Assembly (NCBI GenBank): GCA_963726365.1
Contig: CAVSCI010000006.1
Span: 186,001 to 250,000 of the forward strand
DNA: 64,000 nt
Origin: JAABQG01 sp963726365
GTDB taxonomy: Bacteria > Pseudomonadota > Gammaproteobacteria > Burkholderiales > Burkholderiaceae_C
Reading direction: 5' to 3'
The notes under the pieces were generated by a model. The model did no database searches and was not told the DNA's origin. It saw only the letters and a list, made by a program, of their open reading frames with translations. This document shows positions 47,674-56,688 of this stretch, in pieces. Numbering within the stretch: the stretch's first letter is position 1; each line of letters opens with the position of its first letter. A program made the translations under genes and the position numbers.

Positions 47674-49143
47674 TCACTTCGTCCGCAACCGGCTGGCCTT
47701 CTCCGGCTTCACCGCCACCGGACGACTCACCGCCTTCCTGCGTGGCGCACTGCGGCTTTTGGCCACCAGCTCCTCCAGCGCCTCCAGCAAGGCCATTGAC
47801 AACTCGCCCGCATCGGGCACGGCGCAGCGGGCCGTGGTAAAGCCGAAACCCATGGCGCCGGCATAGCTCATCACGGTGATGTTGAGCCCCACGCCATGCT
47901 CGGTGATGGACAGCGGCCAGTAGGTGGCCATGCGCGCGCCGGCGGCGTACAACGGCACCTGCGGCCCCGGCACGTTGGAGATCACCACATTGGCCACCGG
48001 GGGCATCGCACCAGCCAGCCCGGAGCGGCCGTAGAGCGACGCCAGGCCGTGCAAGACCCAGGGCACGCCGATCGACGGAAAGTCCGTCGGGATCACGCCC
48101 TTCGCGCGCGAGGCCATGGCCTTCACCGCGCCCGCCGCGTCACGAATGGCCCGCAGGCGCTTCACCGGATCGGCAATCTGGGTATTCAGGTTGACCAGGC
48201 TCAGCGTGGCCTGCGTCGTGTACTCGGTGTTGCCGGCGGCGCGTAGCGAGATCGGCATCGAGGCGATCAGCGGCTTCCTGGGGATGCCGCCATGCCGCGC
48301 GAGGTAGCGGCGCAGGGCCCCGCTGCACACCGCCATCACCACATCATTGAGCTTGGCCTCATGGATGACGGCCAGCTGCTTCAAGGTGTCAAGCGGGACC
48401 GACACCGCCGCAAAACCACGCTCCCCGGTGATCGGGATATTCAGCGGCGTCTTCGGCCCGAAGGAGAAGTTCTGCCCCAGCTTGCCCTTGGCCTCGGTGG
48501 GCGCAGCGGTGCCAAACATGCCGGACAAGGCTTTCACCACGTCGGGCAGGTGCCGCACCAGCTTGATGTACTGGCCGACGTCGTGCTTCAGCGCGGCGGC
48601 CGCCAGCTCGGCCATGCCGGGGTGCTCGGCATGCAGGCCCGCGCTGCGCGGAATGATGCGCGGCTTGGGCGTGACGTCGAACAGCGCCTGGGCCAGCATC
48701 ACCCCGGCCTGCCCGTCCAGCACGGCGTGGTGCACCTTGATGTAGTAACCCATCTGCCCGGTCTGCAGGCCGTCAATCACGTAAAGCCGCCACAACGGCC
48801 GGCTGCGGTCCAGCAGTTCCGAATGCAGGCGGCCCACGCAATCCTCCAGCTGGGCCTGCGTGCCGGGCGCGGGCAGCGTCAGATGCTGGACGTGGTAATC
48901 CAGGTCGACCCTGTCGTCGGTCACCCAGGCCGGGTTGGCAAACTGCAGCGGCATGGCGACAAGCTTGCGCGTGAAGACCGGCACCAGCTTCAGCCGCTTT
49001 TTCATCTGCGCCTTGACGTCCGCATGGAAATCGCCCTGGTAGCCGTCCGGCAGGTCGAACAGGCTCAGGGAACCGACGTGCATCGGTGTTTCGGGCGTCT
49101 CCAGGTGCAGGAATGCGCCATCCACGCCGCTCAATGGTTTCAT
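47674..49143 (-). CDS. wax-ester synthase/diacylglycerol acyltransferase no. 3
   Basis: A 489-residue WS/DGAT closest to no. 2. It begins MKPLSGVDGAFLHLETPETP; the catalytic motif is VHHAVLDGQAG (H138, H139, D143, G144); NVPGPQVPLYAAGA is the second signature. The last 25 or so residues form a basic tail (SAPRRKAVSRPVAVKPEKAS). A good GGGAGAC site precedes ATG 49143. It lies 4 bp from the MipA-like gene (convergent) and is divergent from the NYN protein. Confidence 0.93.
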   Translation of the reverse strand: MKPLSGVDGAFLHLETPETPMHVGSLSLFDLPDGYQGDFHADVKAQMKKRLKLVPVFTRKLVAMPLQFANPAWVTDDRVDLDYHVQHLTLPAPGTQAQLEDCVGRLHSELLDRSRPLWRLYVIDGLQTGQMGYYIKVHHAVLDGQAGVMLAQALFDVTPKPRIIPRSAGLHAEHPGMAELAAAALKHDVGQYIKLVRHLPDVVKALSGMFGTAAPTEAKGKLGQNFSFGPKTPLNIPITGERGFAAVSVPLDTLKQLAVIHEAKLNDVVMAVCSGALRRYLARHGGIPRKPLIASMPISLRAAGNTEYTTQATLSLVNLNTQIADPVKRLRAIRDAAGAVKAMASRAKGVIPTDFPSIGVPWVLHGLASLYGRSGLAGAMPPVANVVISNVPGPQVPLYAAGARMATYWPLSITEHGVGLNITVMSYAGAMGFGFTTARCAVPDAGELSMALLEALEELVAKSRSAPRRKAVSRPVAVKPEKASRLRTK

Positions 49144-49346
49144 GGTGTGTCTCCCAGGGTCCGTCACAGGTCCGGCAACCTGCGCTCGGACAGGGTTCAA
49201 GGTGTCAAGCCGGCGATCCACGATCCGCCTCAAACATAGCACGGCTTGCGCACCGCCGAATCCCGGTTGGGTCAAGCTTTCTTCGCTTTCCTCGTCGGCT
49301 TGCGCGGCGTGGGATGATCGACCCTCACTGCCTACAGGGAACAAAC

Positions 49347-50711
49347 ATGGCCACAACCCCCGATACCGTCAGCATGGCGCTGTTCTGCGACTTCGAGAAC
49401 GTCGCACTCGGCGTGCGCGACGCCAACTACGAGAAATTCGACATCAAGCCCGTGCTGGAGCGCCTGCTGCTCAAGGGCAGCATCGTCGTCAAGAAAGCCT
49501 ACTGCGACTGGGACCGCTACAAGGGCTTCAAGGCCACCATGCACGAGGCGAATTTCGAGCTGATCGAGATTCCGCATGTGCGCCAGTCGGGCAAGAACTC
49601 GGCCGACATCCGCCTGGTGGTGGACGCGCTGGACCTCTGCTACACCAAGAGCCACGTCAACACCTTCGTCATCATCAGCGGCGACTCGGACTTCTCGCCC
49701 CTGGTCTCCAAGCTGCGCGAGAACGCCAAGCAGGTGATCGGCGTGGGCGTGAAGAACTCCACCTCCGACCTGCTGATCGCCAACTGCGACGAATTCATCT
49801 TCTACGACGACCTGGTGCGCGAAAAGCAGCGCGCGTCGGCCCGCCGCCAGCCGAGCGACGAGCAGCCCGCCCCGCGGCGCGCGCCCGAGGAGGAACGCGC
49901 CCGCCGCGAAGACCAGGAGCGGCGCCGCCTGGCGGGCGTCGAGATGGCCGTGGAAACCTTCGAGGCGCTGGTGGCCGAGCGCGGCGACAGCGGCAAGATC
50001 TGGGCCTCGGTGCTCAAGGAAGCCATCAAGCGGCGCAACCCGGGCTTCAGCGAGGCCGCCTACGGCTTTCGCAGCTTCGGCAACCTGCTTGAAGAAGCCC
50101 AGGCCCTGCGCCTGCTGGCCTTCGGCCGCGACGAGAAGTCCGGCGCCTATGTGTTCCGCCACAACGGGCCCGGCGCCAGCCCGGGCGGCAACAGCCCCAG
50201 CACGCAAGCTGCCGCGCCCCTGCGCACCGAGGTGCCGATGGAGAGGCCGCCGTCGCGCTATTTCCAACAGGAACCCGCCGCCCTGGTTACCGAGTCGGGT
50301 CCCGAAAACGCCGGGCGCGGCGAACCCGGCGAACGCACCCGGCGCGGCCGCCGGCCGGATGCGACGCCTTCGGACATCGCGGCATCTTCGATGATCAACG
50401 ATGCGACCGAGGCGGCTGATTCAGCCAACGCCCCGGAGCAGGACGCCGAAGCACTGACGGCATCGGCGGACACAGGCGCCGAACCGCGCCGCCGCGGACG
50501 AGGCGGCCGCAAGCCAGCCTCAACTTCGGCGCAGGGACTGGCCGAGCCAGTGGTCCAGGCCGCTGCGAGGCGGCAGGCCATGCCCGAAGCCGCAGCATCA
50601 AAGGTGCAAGCCGTGCCGGAAGAAACCGGATCAGTGCCCACGTCCGCCCGACAACCGGCCGCCCGCCCCCGCCGCCCACGCAAAGCCGCGCCGACGCCAG
50701 ACAACAGTTGA
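49347..50711 (+). CDS. NYN/LabA-like domain protein with OST-HTH/LOTUS domain
   Basis: A 454-residue protein. Residues 10-160 are a NYN (LabA/DUF88) nuclease-like domain with acidic residues D15, D87, D93, D113 and D115 in LFCDFENV, NSADIRLVVDALD and ISGDSDFSPLV. Residues about 195-275 form an OST-HTH/LOTUS domain (ERGDSGKIWASVLKEAIKRR), implicated in RNA binding. The last 170 residues are low-complexity, rich in A, P, R and E. The family is predicted to act on RNA. Divergent from wax-ester synthase no. 3 across 203 bp that holds no evident gene. Confidence 0.9.
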   Translation: MATTPDTVSMALFCDFENVALGVRDANYEKFDIKPVLERLLLKGSIVVKKAYCDWDRYKGFKATMHEANFELIEIPHVRQSGKNSADIRLVVDALDLCYTKSHVNTFVIISGDSDFSPLVSKLRENAKQVIGVGVKNSTSDLLIANCDEFIFYDDLVREKQRASARRQPSDEQPAPRRAPEEERARREDQERRRLAGVEMAVETFEALVAERGDSGKIWASVLKEAIKRRNPGFSEAAYGFRSFGNLLEEAQALRLLAFGRDEKSGAYVFRHNGPGASPGGNSPSTQAAAPLRTEVPMERPPSRYFQQEPAALVTESGPENAGRGEPGERTRRGRRPDATPSDIAASSMINDATEAADSANAPEQDAEALTASADTGAEPRRRGRGGRKPASTSAQGLAEPVVQAAARRQAMPEAAASKVQAVPEETGSVPTSARQPAARPRRPRKAAPTPDNS

Positions 50712-50773
50712 ACCCGCCGGGCGAATCACCCGGGGTGAGCCCGCGACGTCAAGTACAGCCTGGGTGCGGGTAT

Positions 50774-51442
50774 TCAAGGTTCCGGATCTCTGACATTGCG
50801 CTCCGTTTGCGCGAGGGGTTGGAAAGCGCTCACGGGCCGTGGTAGCGGGAGTAGACCTGCATGCCATGCCACGAACGCACCAACGTTGACCAGAACCGTG
50901 AACCAGAAGGCATAGACAAAGCTCTGCTTGCTTGTCTTGTGGCGCAGGAATTGTTGTGCAAACAATGCTCCAGGCCAACCCCCAGCAAGGGCGAATATGT
51001 GAAGCGTTTGCTCTGCGATTCGCCAGCGACCAGATACCGCTGCGGATTTGTCGAGGGCGTACGCCAGGAACGCCAGGAGACTTAGCCCCAGGTAGGCCAG
51101 AAGTACTGTTGGCGAGAAACCCCAACGCCAAACTGCAAAGGCGTAGATTCCAATGAAAGTTGGGATAGCGAAGACGCGTGGCAGTGTCCACGGCGCTGGA
51201 GCTTCAGATCTCGGTCTTTGACGCTGCTTTGCGCGTACGGGGTACTGCACCGAACTAGCCTTCTTCTTTCCATCTGATCCAGTTTGAACCTCAAAGGTCA
51301 GCACTTGGCCGACAGATGGTCTACCGGTCCCTGACGGGAACGCCTTGATGTGGACAAATATCTCCTGTCCGCCCTGTGCGGGCGCCAGAAGGCCGAAGCC
51401 ACGCTCGTCGTTCCAGCTCTTGAGTGTTCCGGTGAATCGCAT
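50774..51442 (-). CDS. cold-shock domain fused to DUF1294 membrane domain
   Basis: A 222-residue protein. Residues 1-66 form a cold-shock (OB-fold) domain with RNP1-like NDERGFGLL and RNP2-like EIFVHIKAF. A lysine/arginine-rich linker leads to a DUF1294 membrane domain with three or four helices (FLAYALDKSAA, the hallmark LDK, and GGWPGALFAQQFLRHKTSK). This fusion is widespread in proteobacteria; function unknown. ATG 51442 has no strong ribosome site. A GTTGGGC sequence (51464-51470 region, minus strand) lies just upstream, the position of an integron core site (weak evidence). Confidence 0.88.
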   Translation of the reverse strand: MRFTGTLKSWNDERGFGLLAPAQGGQEIFVHIKAFPSGTGRPSVGQVLTFEVQTGSDGKKKASSVQYPVRAKQRQRPRSEAPAPWTLPRVFAIPTFIGIYAFAVWRWGFSPTVLLAYLGLSLLAFLAYALDKSAAVSGRWRIAEQTLHIFALAGGWPGALFAQQFLRHKTSKQSFVYAFWFTVLVNVGAFVAWHAGLLPLPRPVSAFQPLAQTERNVRDPEP

Positions 51443-51509
51443 GCGGAGGTGTCTGTTTGCGCTGCCCAACGCCAAAATTCAGGGGCGCCCACTAGGTGAG
51501 CAAAGGGCG

Positions 51510-51710
51510 CTATTTGCGTGCGGCATCGGTTTCTTTTTTGTAGGTGTCATGGGACATGTCTGCGTCTTTCAGGCATCGATCACGTGAGACGCCATCAGCT
51601 TGCTTCACGCACTCTGCTCGCTGTGCATTGCGACCAGTGGCATAGAGTTGTTCTGACGAGCAGGCGGCAAGAAGCAACGCGATGAGTGCGACTGTGATTT
51701 GGGTGCGCAT
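51510..51710 (-). CDS. small lipoprotein of unknown function
   Basis: A 66-residue protein with a lipobox (LLAAC, Cys17), then a short mature part with two more cysteines (AECVKQ, DRCLKD). Likely anchored to a periplasmic membrane face. I recognise no family. Lies between the cold-shock/DUF1294 gene and the RIO kinase, all leftward, bounded by GTTAGGC at the kinase stop and GTTGGGC before the cold-shock gene. Confidence 0.7.
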   Translation of the reverse strand: MRTQITVALIALLLAACSSEQLYATGRNAQRAECVKQADGVSRDRCLKDADMSHDTYKKETDAARK

Positions 51711-51754
51711 AGGCGAGACAGCCGCGTCAGGGCGGGAGTTTCCTGATGGGCCGC

Positions 51755-52612
51755 CTAACGCGCCATCTGCATACGCAGGCGGCGCGCAGCTTCCTCGGCC
51801 CGCGCGTCGTCGATCTCGCGCATCACGTTGCCCACATCCACCGCCCCGCCTTTGCGCGCAAAACGGCCGGTGAGTACCGATTCAGGCTCCAGCACGCCGC
51901 GCTGGTAAAGGTCCCATATCTCGGGGCCGAAGTCGGTCTTCAGCAGCTCGGGGGCGAACTGGCCGAAGAAGCCGCGCAGGTTCGCCACGTCGCGCAGCAG
52001 CATGCGCTGGGCGTGGTTATTACCCGCGGCATCCACGGCCTGGGGCAGGTCGATGATCACCGGGCCGTCCGCACCCAGCAGGATGTTGAACTCCGACAGA
52101 TCGCCGTGCACGACGCCGGCGCACAGCATGCGCACCACTTCGGTCAACAGCGTCGCGTGGTGCGCGCGCGCCTGCGCGGGGGTGAATGCCACGTCGTTCA
52201 GGCGCGGGGCCGCGTCACCGTGTTCGTCGGTGACCAGCTCCATCAGCAGCACGCCCTCGAAGAAGTTGAACGGTCGGGGCACGCGCACGCCGGCATGCGC
52301 CAGACGGTACAGCGCATCGACCTCGGCACTCTGCCAGGCGGCTTCCTGTGCCTGGCGGCCAAACTTCGTGCCCTTGGCCATGGCGCGGGCCTGCCGCGTG
52401 TTCTTGACCTTGCGGTTCTCGGTGTAATCGACGGCCTGGCGGAAGCTGCGGTGCGTGGCTTCCTTGTAGATCTTGGCGCACAGGGTCTCGTCGCCATGGC
52501 GCACCACATAGACCATGGCCTCCTTGCCACTCATGAGCTGGCGGACCACGGTGTCGATCAGGCCTTCTTCGATGAGTGTCTGCAGTCTGTCGGGTGCTTT
52601 CATGACCGCCAT
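51755..52612 (-). CDS. RIO1-family serine/threonine protein kinase
   Basis: A 285-residue kinase, or 282 from the second ATG (52603). The RIO features are LMSGKEAMVYVVRHGDE (ATP loop), AKIYKEA with the lysine, the catalytic loop VHGDLSEFNILL and metal-binding IIDLPQAVD. Bacterial RIO kinases are known but their substrates are not; in archaea and eukaryotes RIO1 acts in ribosome maturation. The stop codon is embedded in CGTTAGGC, an integron-core-like heptamer. Divergent from the omega-aminotransferase. Confidence 0.9.
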   Translation of the reverse strand: MAVMKAPDRLQTLIEEGLIDTVVRQLMSGKEAMVYVVRHGDETLCAKIYKEATHRSFRQAVDYTENRKVKNTRQARAMAKGTKFGRQAQEAAWQSAEVDALYRLAHAGVRVPRPFNFFEGVLLMELVTDEHGDAAPRLNDVAFTPAQARAHHATLLTEVVRMLCAGVVHGDLSEFNILLGADGPVIIDLPQAVDAAGNNHAQRMLLRDVANLRGFFGQFAPELLKTDFGPEIWDLYQRGVLEPESVLTGRFARKGGAVDVGNVMREIDDARAEEAARRLRMQMAR

Positions 52613-52785
52613 TTTGCGTCAGCGCCTGGGGCGACGCGCTCGGGAGGTTGAAACAGCTGGCGCGCCCGGGCTGGCACAGGATCAGGCTCGGGCAAGTTTT
52701 CGGGTCCCCGATGTGCCGGCGGATAATGCAGGCATGCAGCGCGCCGTCGGGGTGTCGCTGTTCCACTTTGTTCAAGAGGTTTCCC

Positions 52786-54141
52786 ATGGACATGACCGAT
52801 GCACAACGCCTGACTTCCCCTGCGACCCGCACCGACGCCGACTGGCTGGCCGCCCACTGGATGCCCTTCACCGGCAACCGCGACTTCAAGGCCCACCCGC
52901 GCTTGATGGTGGGGGCAAAGGGCTGCTACTACCAGGATGCGGACGGCCGGCAGATTTTTGATGGCCTGTCCGGCCTGTGGTGCTGCGGCCTGGGTCATGG
53001 CCGCCAGGAGCTGACCGACGCGGTGGGCCGCCAGATGGCCACGCTGGACTACTCCCCCGCCTTCCAGTTCGGGCACCCGCTGTCGTTCGAGCTGGCCAAC
53101 CGCATCGTCGGATTCATGCCGGCCGGGCTGAACCGCGTGTTCTTCACCGGCTCCGGTTCGGAATCGGCGGACACCTCCCTGAAGATGGCGCGCGCCTACT
53201 GGCGCACCAAGGGTCAGGCCAGCAAGACGCGCCTGATCGGCCGCGAAAAGGGCTACCACGGCGTGAATTTCGGCGGCATTTCCGTCGGCGGCATGGTGGG
53301 CAACCGCAAGCATTTCGGCCAGTCGGTCGAGGCTGACCACCTGCCACACACGCAGCTCAAGAAGAACGCCTTTTCGCGCGGCATGCCGGCGCAGGGCGCT
53401 GAACTCGCCGAAGAGCTGCTGAACATCATCGCGCTGCACGATGCCTCGAACATCGCCGCCGTGATCGTCGAACCATTCTCGGGCTCGGCCGGCGTGGTGA
53501 TTCCGCCGGTCGGCTACCTGCAGCGCCTGCGCGAGATCTGCACCGCGAACAACATCCTGCTGATCTTCGACGAGGTCATCACCGGCTTCGGCCGCGCGGG
53601 CGCCTGGACCGGGTCAGAGGCTTTCGGCGTGACGCCGGACATCCTGAACATCGCCAAGCAGGTGACCAACGGCGTGCAGCCGCTGGGTGCCGTGATCGCC
53701 AAACAGGAGATCTATGACACCTTCATGGCGGCCGGCGGGCCGGACTACATGCTTGAGTTCCCGCACGGCTACACCTACGGCGCCCACCCGGTGACCTGCG
53801 CCGCCGGCCTGGCCACGCTGGACCTGCTGCAGAAAGAAGACGCCGTGGGCCGCGTCAAGGCCCTGGCGCCGCATTTCGAGGCCGCGGTGCACAGCCTGAA
53901 AGGTGCGAAGCACGTCACCGACATCCGCAACTACGGCCTGGCCGCCGGCTTCACCATCGACGCCCTGCCCGGCGAGCCGGCGCGACGGCCCTACGAGATC
54001 GCCATGGCGATGCTGAAGAAGGGCTTCTACGTGCGCTACGGCGGAGACACCATCCAGCTCGCGCCGCCCTTCGTCTGCGAGAAGGCCGACATCGACCGGC
54101 TCGTCAGCGCGCTGGGCGACAGCTTCAACGAATGCGCGTGA
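52786..54141 (+). CDS. class III omega-amino acid:pyruvate aminotransferase
   Basis: A 451-residue PLP enzyme of the beta-alanine/omega-amino-acid:pyruvate transaminase type. Signature features: HWMPFTGNRDFKAHPR near the start, YSPAFQFGHPLSFELAN, TGSGSESADTSLKMARAYW, LLIFDEVITGFGR and the PLP lysine in ILNIAKQVTNGVQPLGAV. Amines or beta-alanine donate to pyruvate. AGAGGT lies before ATG 52786. A copy of the dispersed repeat follows its stop; convergent with the RNase-like gene. Confidence 0.9.
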   Translation: MDMTDAQRLTSPATRTDADWLAAHWMPFTGNRDFKAHPRLMVGAKGCYYQDADGRQIFDGLSGLWCCGLGHGRQELTDAVGRQMATLDYSPAFQFGHPLSFELANRIVGFMPAGLNRVFFTGSGSESADTSLKMARAYWRTKGQASKTRLIGREKGYHGVNFGGISVGGMVGNRKHFGQSVEADHLPHTQLKKNAFSRGMPAQGAELAEELLNIIALHDASNIAAVIVEPFSGSAGVVIPPVGYLQRLREICTANNILLIFDEVITGFGRAGAWTGSEAFGVTPDILNIAKQVTNGVQPLGAVIAKQEIYDTFMAAGGPDYMLEFPHGYTYGAHPVTCAAGLATLDLLQKEDAVGRVKALAPHFEAAVHSLKGAKHVTDIRNYGLAAGFTIDALPGEPARRPYEIAMAMLKKGFYVRYGGDTIQLAPPFVCEKADIDRLVSALGDSFNECA

Positions 54142-54185
54142 GCGGAACGAAGCCGGGCTGTGAATGACTCAGGAGACTCCTGATT

Positions 54186-54238
54186 CAATAGCGAACAATG
54201 ACCAATTGACGCTGGCGTAACGCCAAAAAGCTCAATAT
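54186..54238 (+). repeat. dispersed ATAGC/GGCCAAAA element, copy 8
   Basis: CAATAGC-N9-CCAATTGACGCTGG-N5-CGCCAAAA. Between convergent aminotransferase and RNase genes. Confidence 0.85.
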
Positions 54239-54262
54239 TCCGGCGCTGGAGGCCCTGCAGGC

Positions 54263-55736
54263 TCAATCCACCCGCACAAAGTCGATAAAGCCGCGCTCCA
54301 CGTTGGCCGAGACCAGCTTGACCCGGAGCTTGTCGCCCACACGCAAGGCACCGTCGCCTGACACCAGCTTGCCTTCGGCCGGTGGCGTGAAGATGCGCAC
54401 CCAGATGCCGTCAGAACCCGCGCCGGTCACCAGCGCATCGAAGCGCTGGCCAATGCGCGATTCGAGCAGCAGCGCCGCCTCTGACTTGCGCATCTGCCGC
54501 TCCACTTTCTGCGCGGCGTCCTCCTGCCGGGTGCAGTGCACGGCCAGTTCGCCCAGCTCGGCATTCGAATAAGGCTGTGGCTCATCCGCCAGCGACGCCT
54601 TGAGCAGGCGCAGCGTGATCAGGTCGGGAAAGCGTCGGTTCGGCGCGGTGGAATGGGTGTAGTCGCGCACCGCAAGCCCGAAGTGGCCGATGGGCGGGCC
54701 GCCAGGCGTCTCGACCACGTATTCGCCACGCCCCATGAGCTTGACGATGACCAAGCGAGAGGTCGGGAAAGCGCAAAGGATCAATCCGGTGCTGCTTGGC
54801 CAGAAACGCCTCCAGCGCCTTGCCGTCCGGTTCGTCGGGCAGGGTCTCGCCGTATTCCTTGGCCACGCCCACGATGCGCAGCCAGCGTTCTGGCGAGCGC
54901 ACCACGCGCCGCAGCGAAGCACCGCCTTGCGCGGCCAGGTAGCGCGCGGTGCAGCCGTTGGTGGCGATCATCACTTCCTCGATCAGCTGGCGCGCGCGGT
55001 TCTGCACCTGCTGGCGGATGTCCACCACTTGCTCGCCCTCGAACAGCGCGCGCGGCTGGAAGGTCTCCAGGTCCAGCGAGCCCAAGGCATGGCGGCGTGC
55101 GCGCAGTTGCTGCGCCAGCGCGTCCTGGGTGCGCAGCTGGGCCTCCATGCCGGGCACGGCGGCGGCGGCGTCAGGCAAGGCGCCGGCGCCGTCGATCCAC
55201 GCACTGACCGCGTCGTAGGCCAGCTTGGCCTGGTTGCGCACCCGCGCGCGGTAGACGGTGGAGCCCGCCAGCGAGACGTCGGCGTTGAACACCATCTCGG
55301 TCACCAGGGCCAGGCGGTCTACGCCCGGGTTCAGCGAGGTCAGGTCGGTGGACAGGCGCTCGGGCAGCATCGGGAAGATGCGCGCCGAGGTGTAGACCGA
55401 GGTGGTGTTGATCAGCGCATGGGTGTCGATCGGCGTGTCCTTCTTCACCAGCGAGTCCACATCGGCGATCGCCACCCACAGCCGCACCGCTCCCTGGGGC
55501 AGCACTTCGCTGACCGTCAGCTGATCCAGATCCAGCGAGTCGTCGTTGTCGATGGAGCACCACAGCAGCGAGGTGAGGTCGTGAACCTGCGCACCGGCGT
55601 CAATGCCCGGGCCGCTGATCGAGGTCAGTTGCTCTTCGACGCGGCGGGGAAATTCGGGTTCCAGTCCGCGCTCGGCCATGGCGTGAATGGCAATGCGCAC
55701 GAGATCGGAACGGTGGTGAAAGCGCTGGTTTTGCAT
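54263..55736 (-). CDS. RNase II/RNase R family (RNB) exoribonuclease (one frameshift)
   Basis: About 490 residues if a single missing base near 54762 is restored. RNB catalytic aspartates lie in SIDNDDSLDLDQ (residues 61-72), with FPMLPERLSTDLTSLNPG and NRARQLIEEVMIATN downstream. The second frame continues as RLVIVKLMGRGEYVVETPGG, then SFHRAEP-like TAPNRRFPDLITLRLLK, and ends in an S1-like OB domain (RIGQRFDALVTGAGSDGIWV). A single-strand 3'-5' RNA exonuclease is expected. It lacks an N-terminal cold-shock domain, so it is a short RNase II-like form. Confidence 0.88.
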
Positions 55737-55839
55737 GAAGCCACTATACCGGGGTGACGCGGCGATGCCGATGGGGGCTAAGCGCGGCTGGTGCCGGCCT
55801 CAGCCCGCCGCGCAGGCGTCGGGAGAGGCTGCACGCCGA

Positions 55840-55853
55840 TTGATCCAGATCAT
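55840..55853 (+). promoter_or_regulatory. FNR/Anr-type binding site upstream of the exported rubrerythrin
   Basis: TTGAT-CCAG-ATCAT, one mismatch from the FNR/Anr consensus TTGAT-N4-ATCAA. Its centre is about 66 bp before ATG 55913, leaving room for a class II promoter (centre near -41.5) with a start site near 55888. A strong AGGAGG follows. This predicts induction of the rubrerythrin at low oxygen. Confidence 0.75.
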
Positions 55854-55912
55854 GGTCCCACATCAAATTGCGTCGCCCAATGGGGACGTGGTCTTAATGG
55901 CAGGAGGTTGTC

Positions 55913-56611
55913 ATGACTCGCAAGCTGCACTCCATCACCTTGGCGCGCCCGCCCGATGCGGACCGGCGAAACTGGCTGCGCTGGCTGGCCACTCTGGCAT
56001 GCCTGCCGGCCTTGCCCCAGGCCCGGGCGGCGCCCTACCCGGCCACCACCGCCGCCATGCAGGCCGCGCGTCAGACCGAAACCAGCGTCTATCTGCACTA
56101 CAACGCGTTCAGCCAGCGCGCCGCGCAAGAGGGCTACAAGGGCGTTGCCTACCTGTTCATGGCCTTCTCCGCGTCAGAGCAGGTGCATGCCGGCAACTTT
56201 GGCAAGATCCTCACGCAGCTGAACGTCGAGCTGGCAACCCTGCCCAAACCCGCCATCCGCGCTGGCGCCACGCGTGACAACCTGCTGCTGGCCGCCGAGG
56301 GCGAGATGCACTCGATCGACGCCTTCTATCCGAAGCTGCTGGAGCAGATCAAGCCCGAGGGCCATGAGGAGGCCATGAAGGCCGTGAACTACGCCTGGTC
56401 GTCCGAGCAGCAGCACCGCGACAAGATCAAGCAGATCCTGCTTTGGGCGCCCACCTTTTTCGAGAAGGTGGCGCGCACCATCGACGAGAAGACCGGGCGC
56501 TACTTCATCTGCCAGATCTGCGGCTCCACGGTGAACGTCATACCCGCAAGCACCTGCCCGATCTGCAAGTTCCCGTCGACCCACTACCGCGGCATCGAGC
56601 CACCCGCGTAA
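55913..56611 (+). CDS. exported rubrerythrin (diiron domain plus rubredoxin-like site)
   Basis: A 232-residue protein with AGGAGG before ATG 55913. Residues 1-40 look like a twin-arginine signal (DRRNWLRWLATLACLPALPQ, cleavage near ARA-AP). The ferritin-like domain shows ETSVYLHYNAFSQRA, SEQVHAGNF, EGEMHSIDAFYP and SSEQQHRDKI, supplying diiron ligands. The C-terminal rubredoxin-like site has C200, C203, C215 and C218. Rubrerythrins reduce peroxide; a Tat-exported form would act in the periplasm with metal already loaded. An FNR-like box upstream suggests oxygen control. Confidence 0.88.
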   Translation: MTRKLHSITLARPPDADRRNWLRWLATLACLPALPQARAAPYPATTAAMQAARQTETSVYLHYNAFSQRAAQEGYKGVAYLFMAFSASEQVHAGNFGKILTQLNVELATLPKPAIRAGATRDNLLLAAEGEMHSIDAFYPKLLEQIKPEGHEEAMKAVNYAWSSEQQHRDKIKQILLWAPTFFEKVARTIDEKTGRYFICQICGSTVNVIPASTCPICKFPSTHYRGIEPPA

Positions 56612-56630
56612 ACCGGCACATTCCTGAATC

Positions 56631-56686
56631 CATAGCGGGATAAGACCGTGCGGCGCTGGGAAGTGGCCCAAATTCCTTGAAATTCA
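56631..56686 (+). repeat. dispersed ATAGC/GGCCAAAA element, copy 9
   Basis: CATAGC-N9-CCGTGCGGCGCTGG-N5-GGCCCAAA. Between convergent rubrerythrin and phosphatase genes, with almost nothing else in the gap. Confidence 0.8.
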
Positions 56687-56688
56687 CC

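Noticed and set aside
49228..49275. Possible twelfth repeat copy (CATAGCACGGCTTGCG...)
   Set aside because: Lacks the CC...CGCTGG block at fixed spacing.
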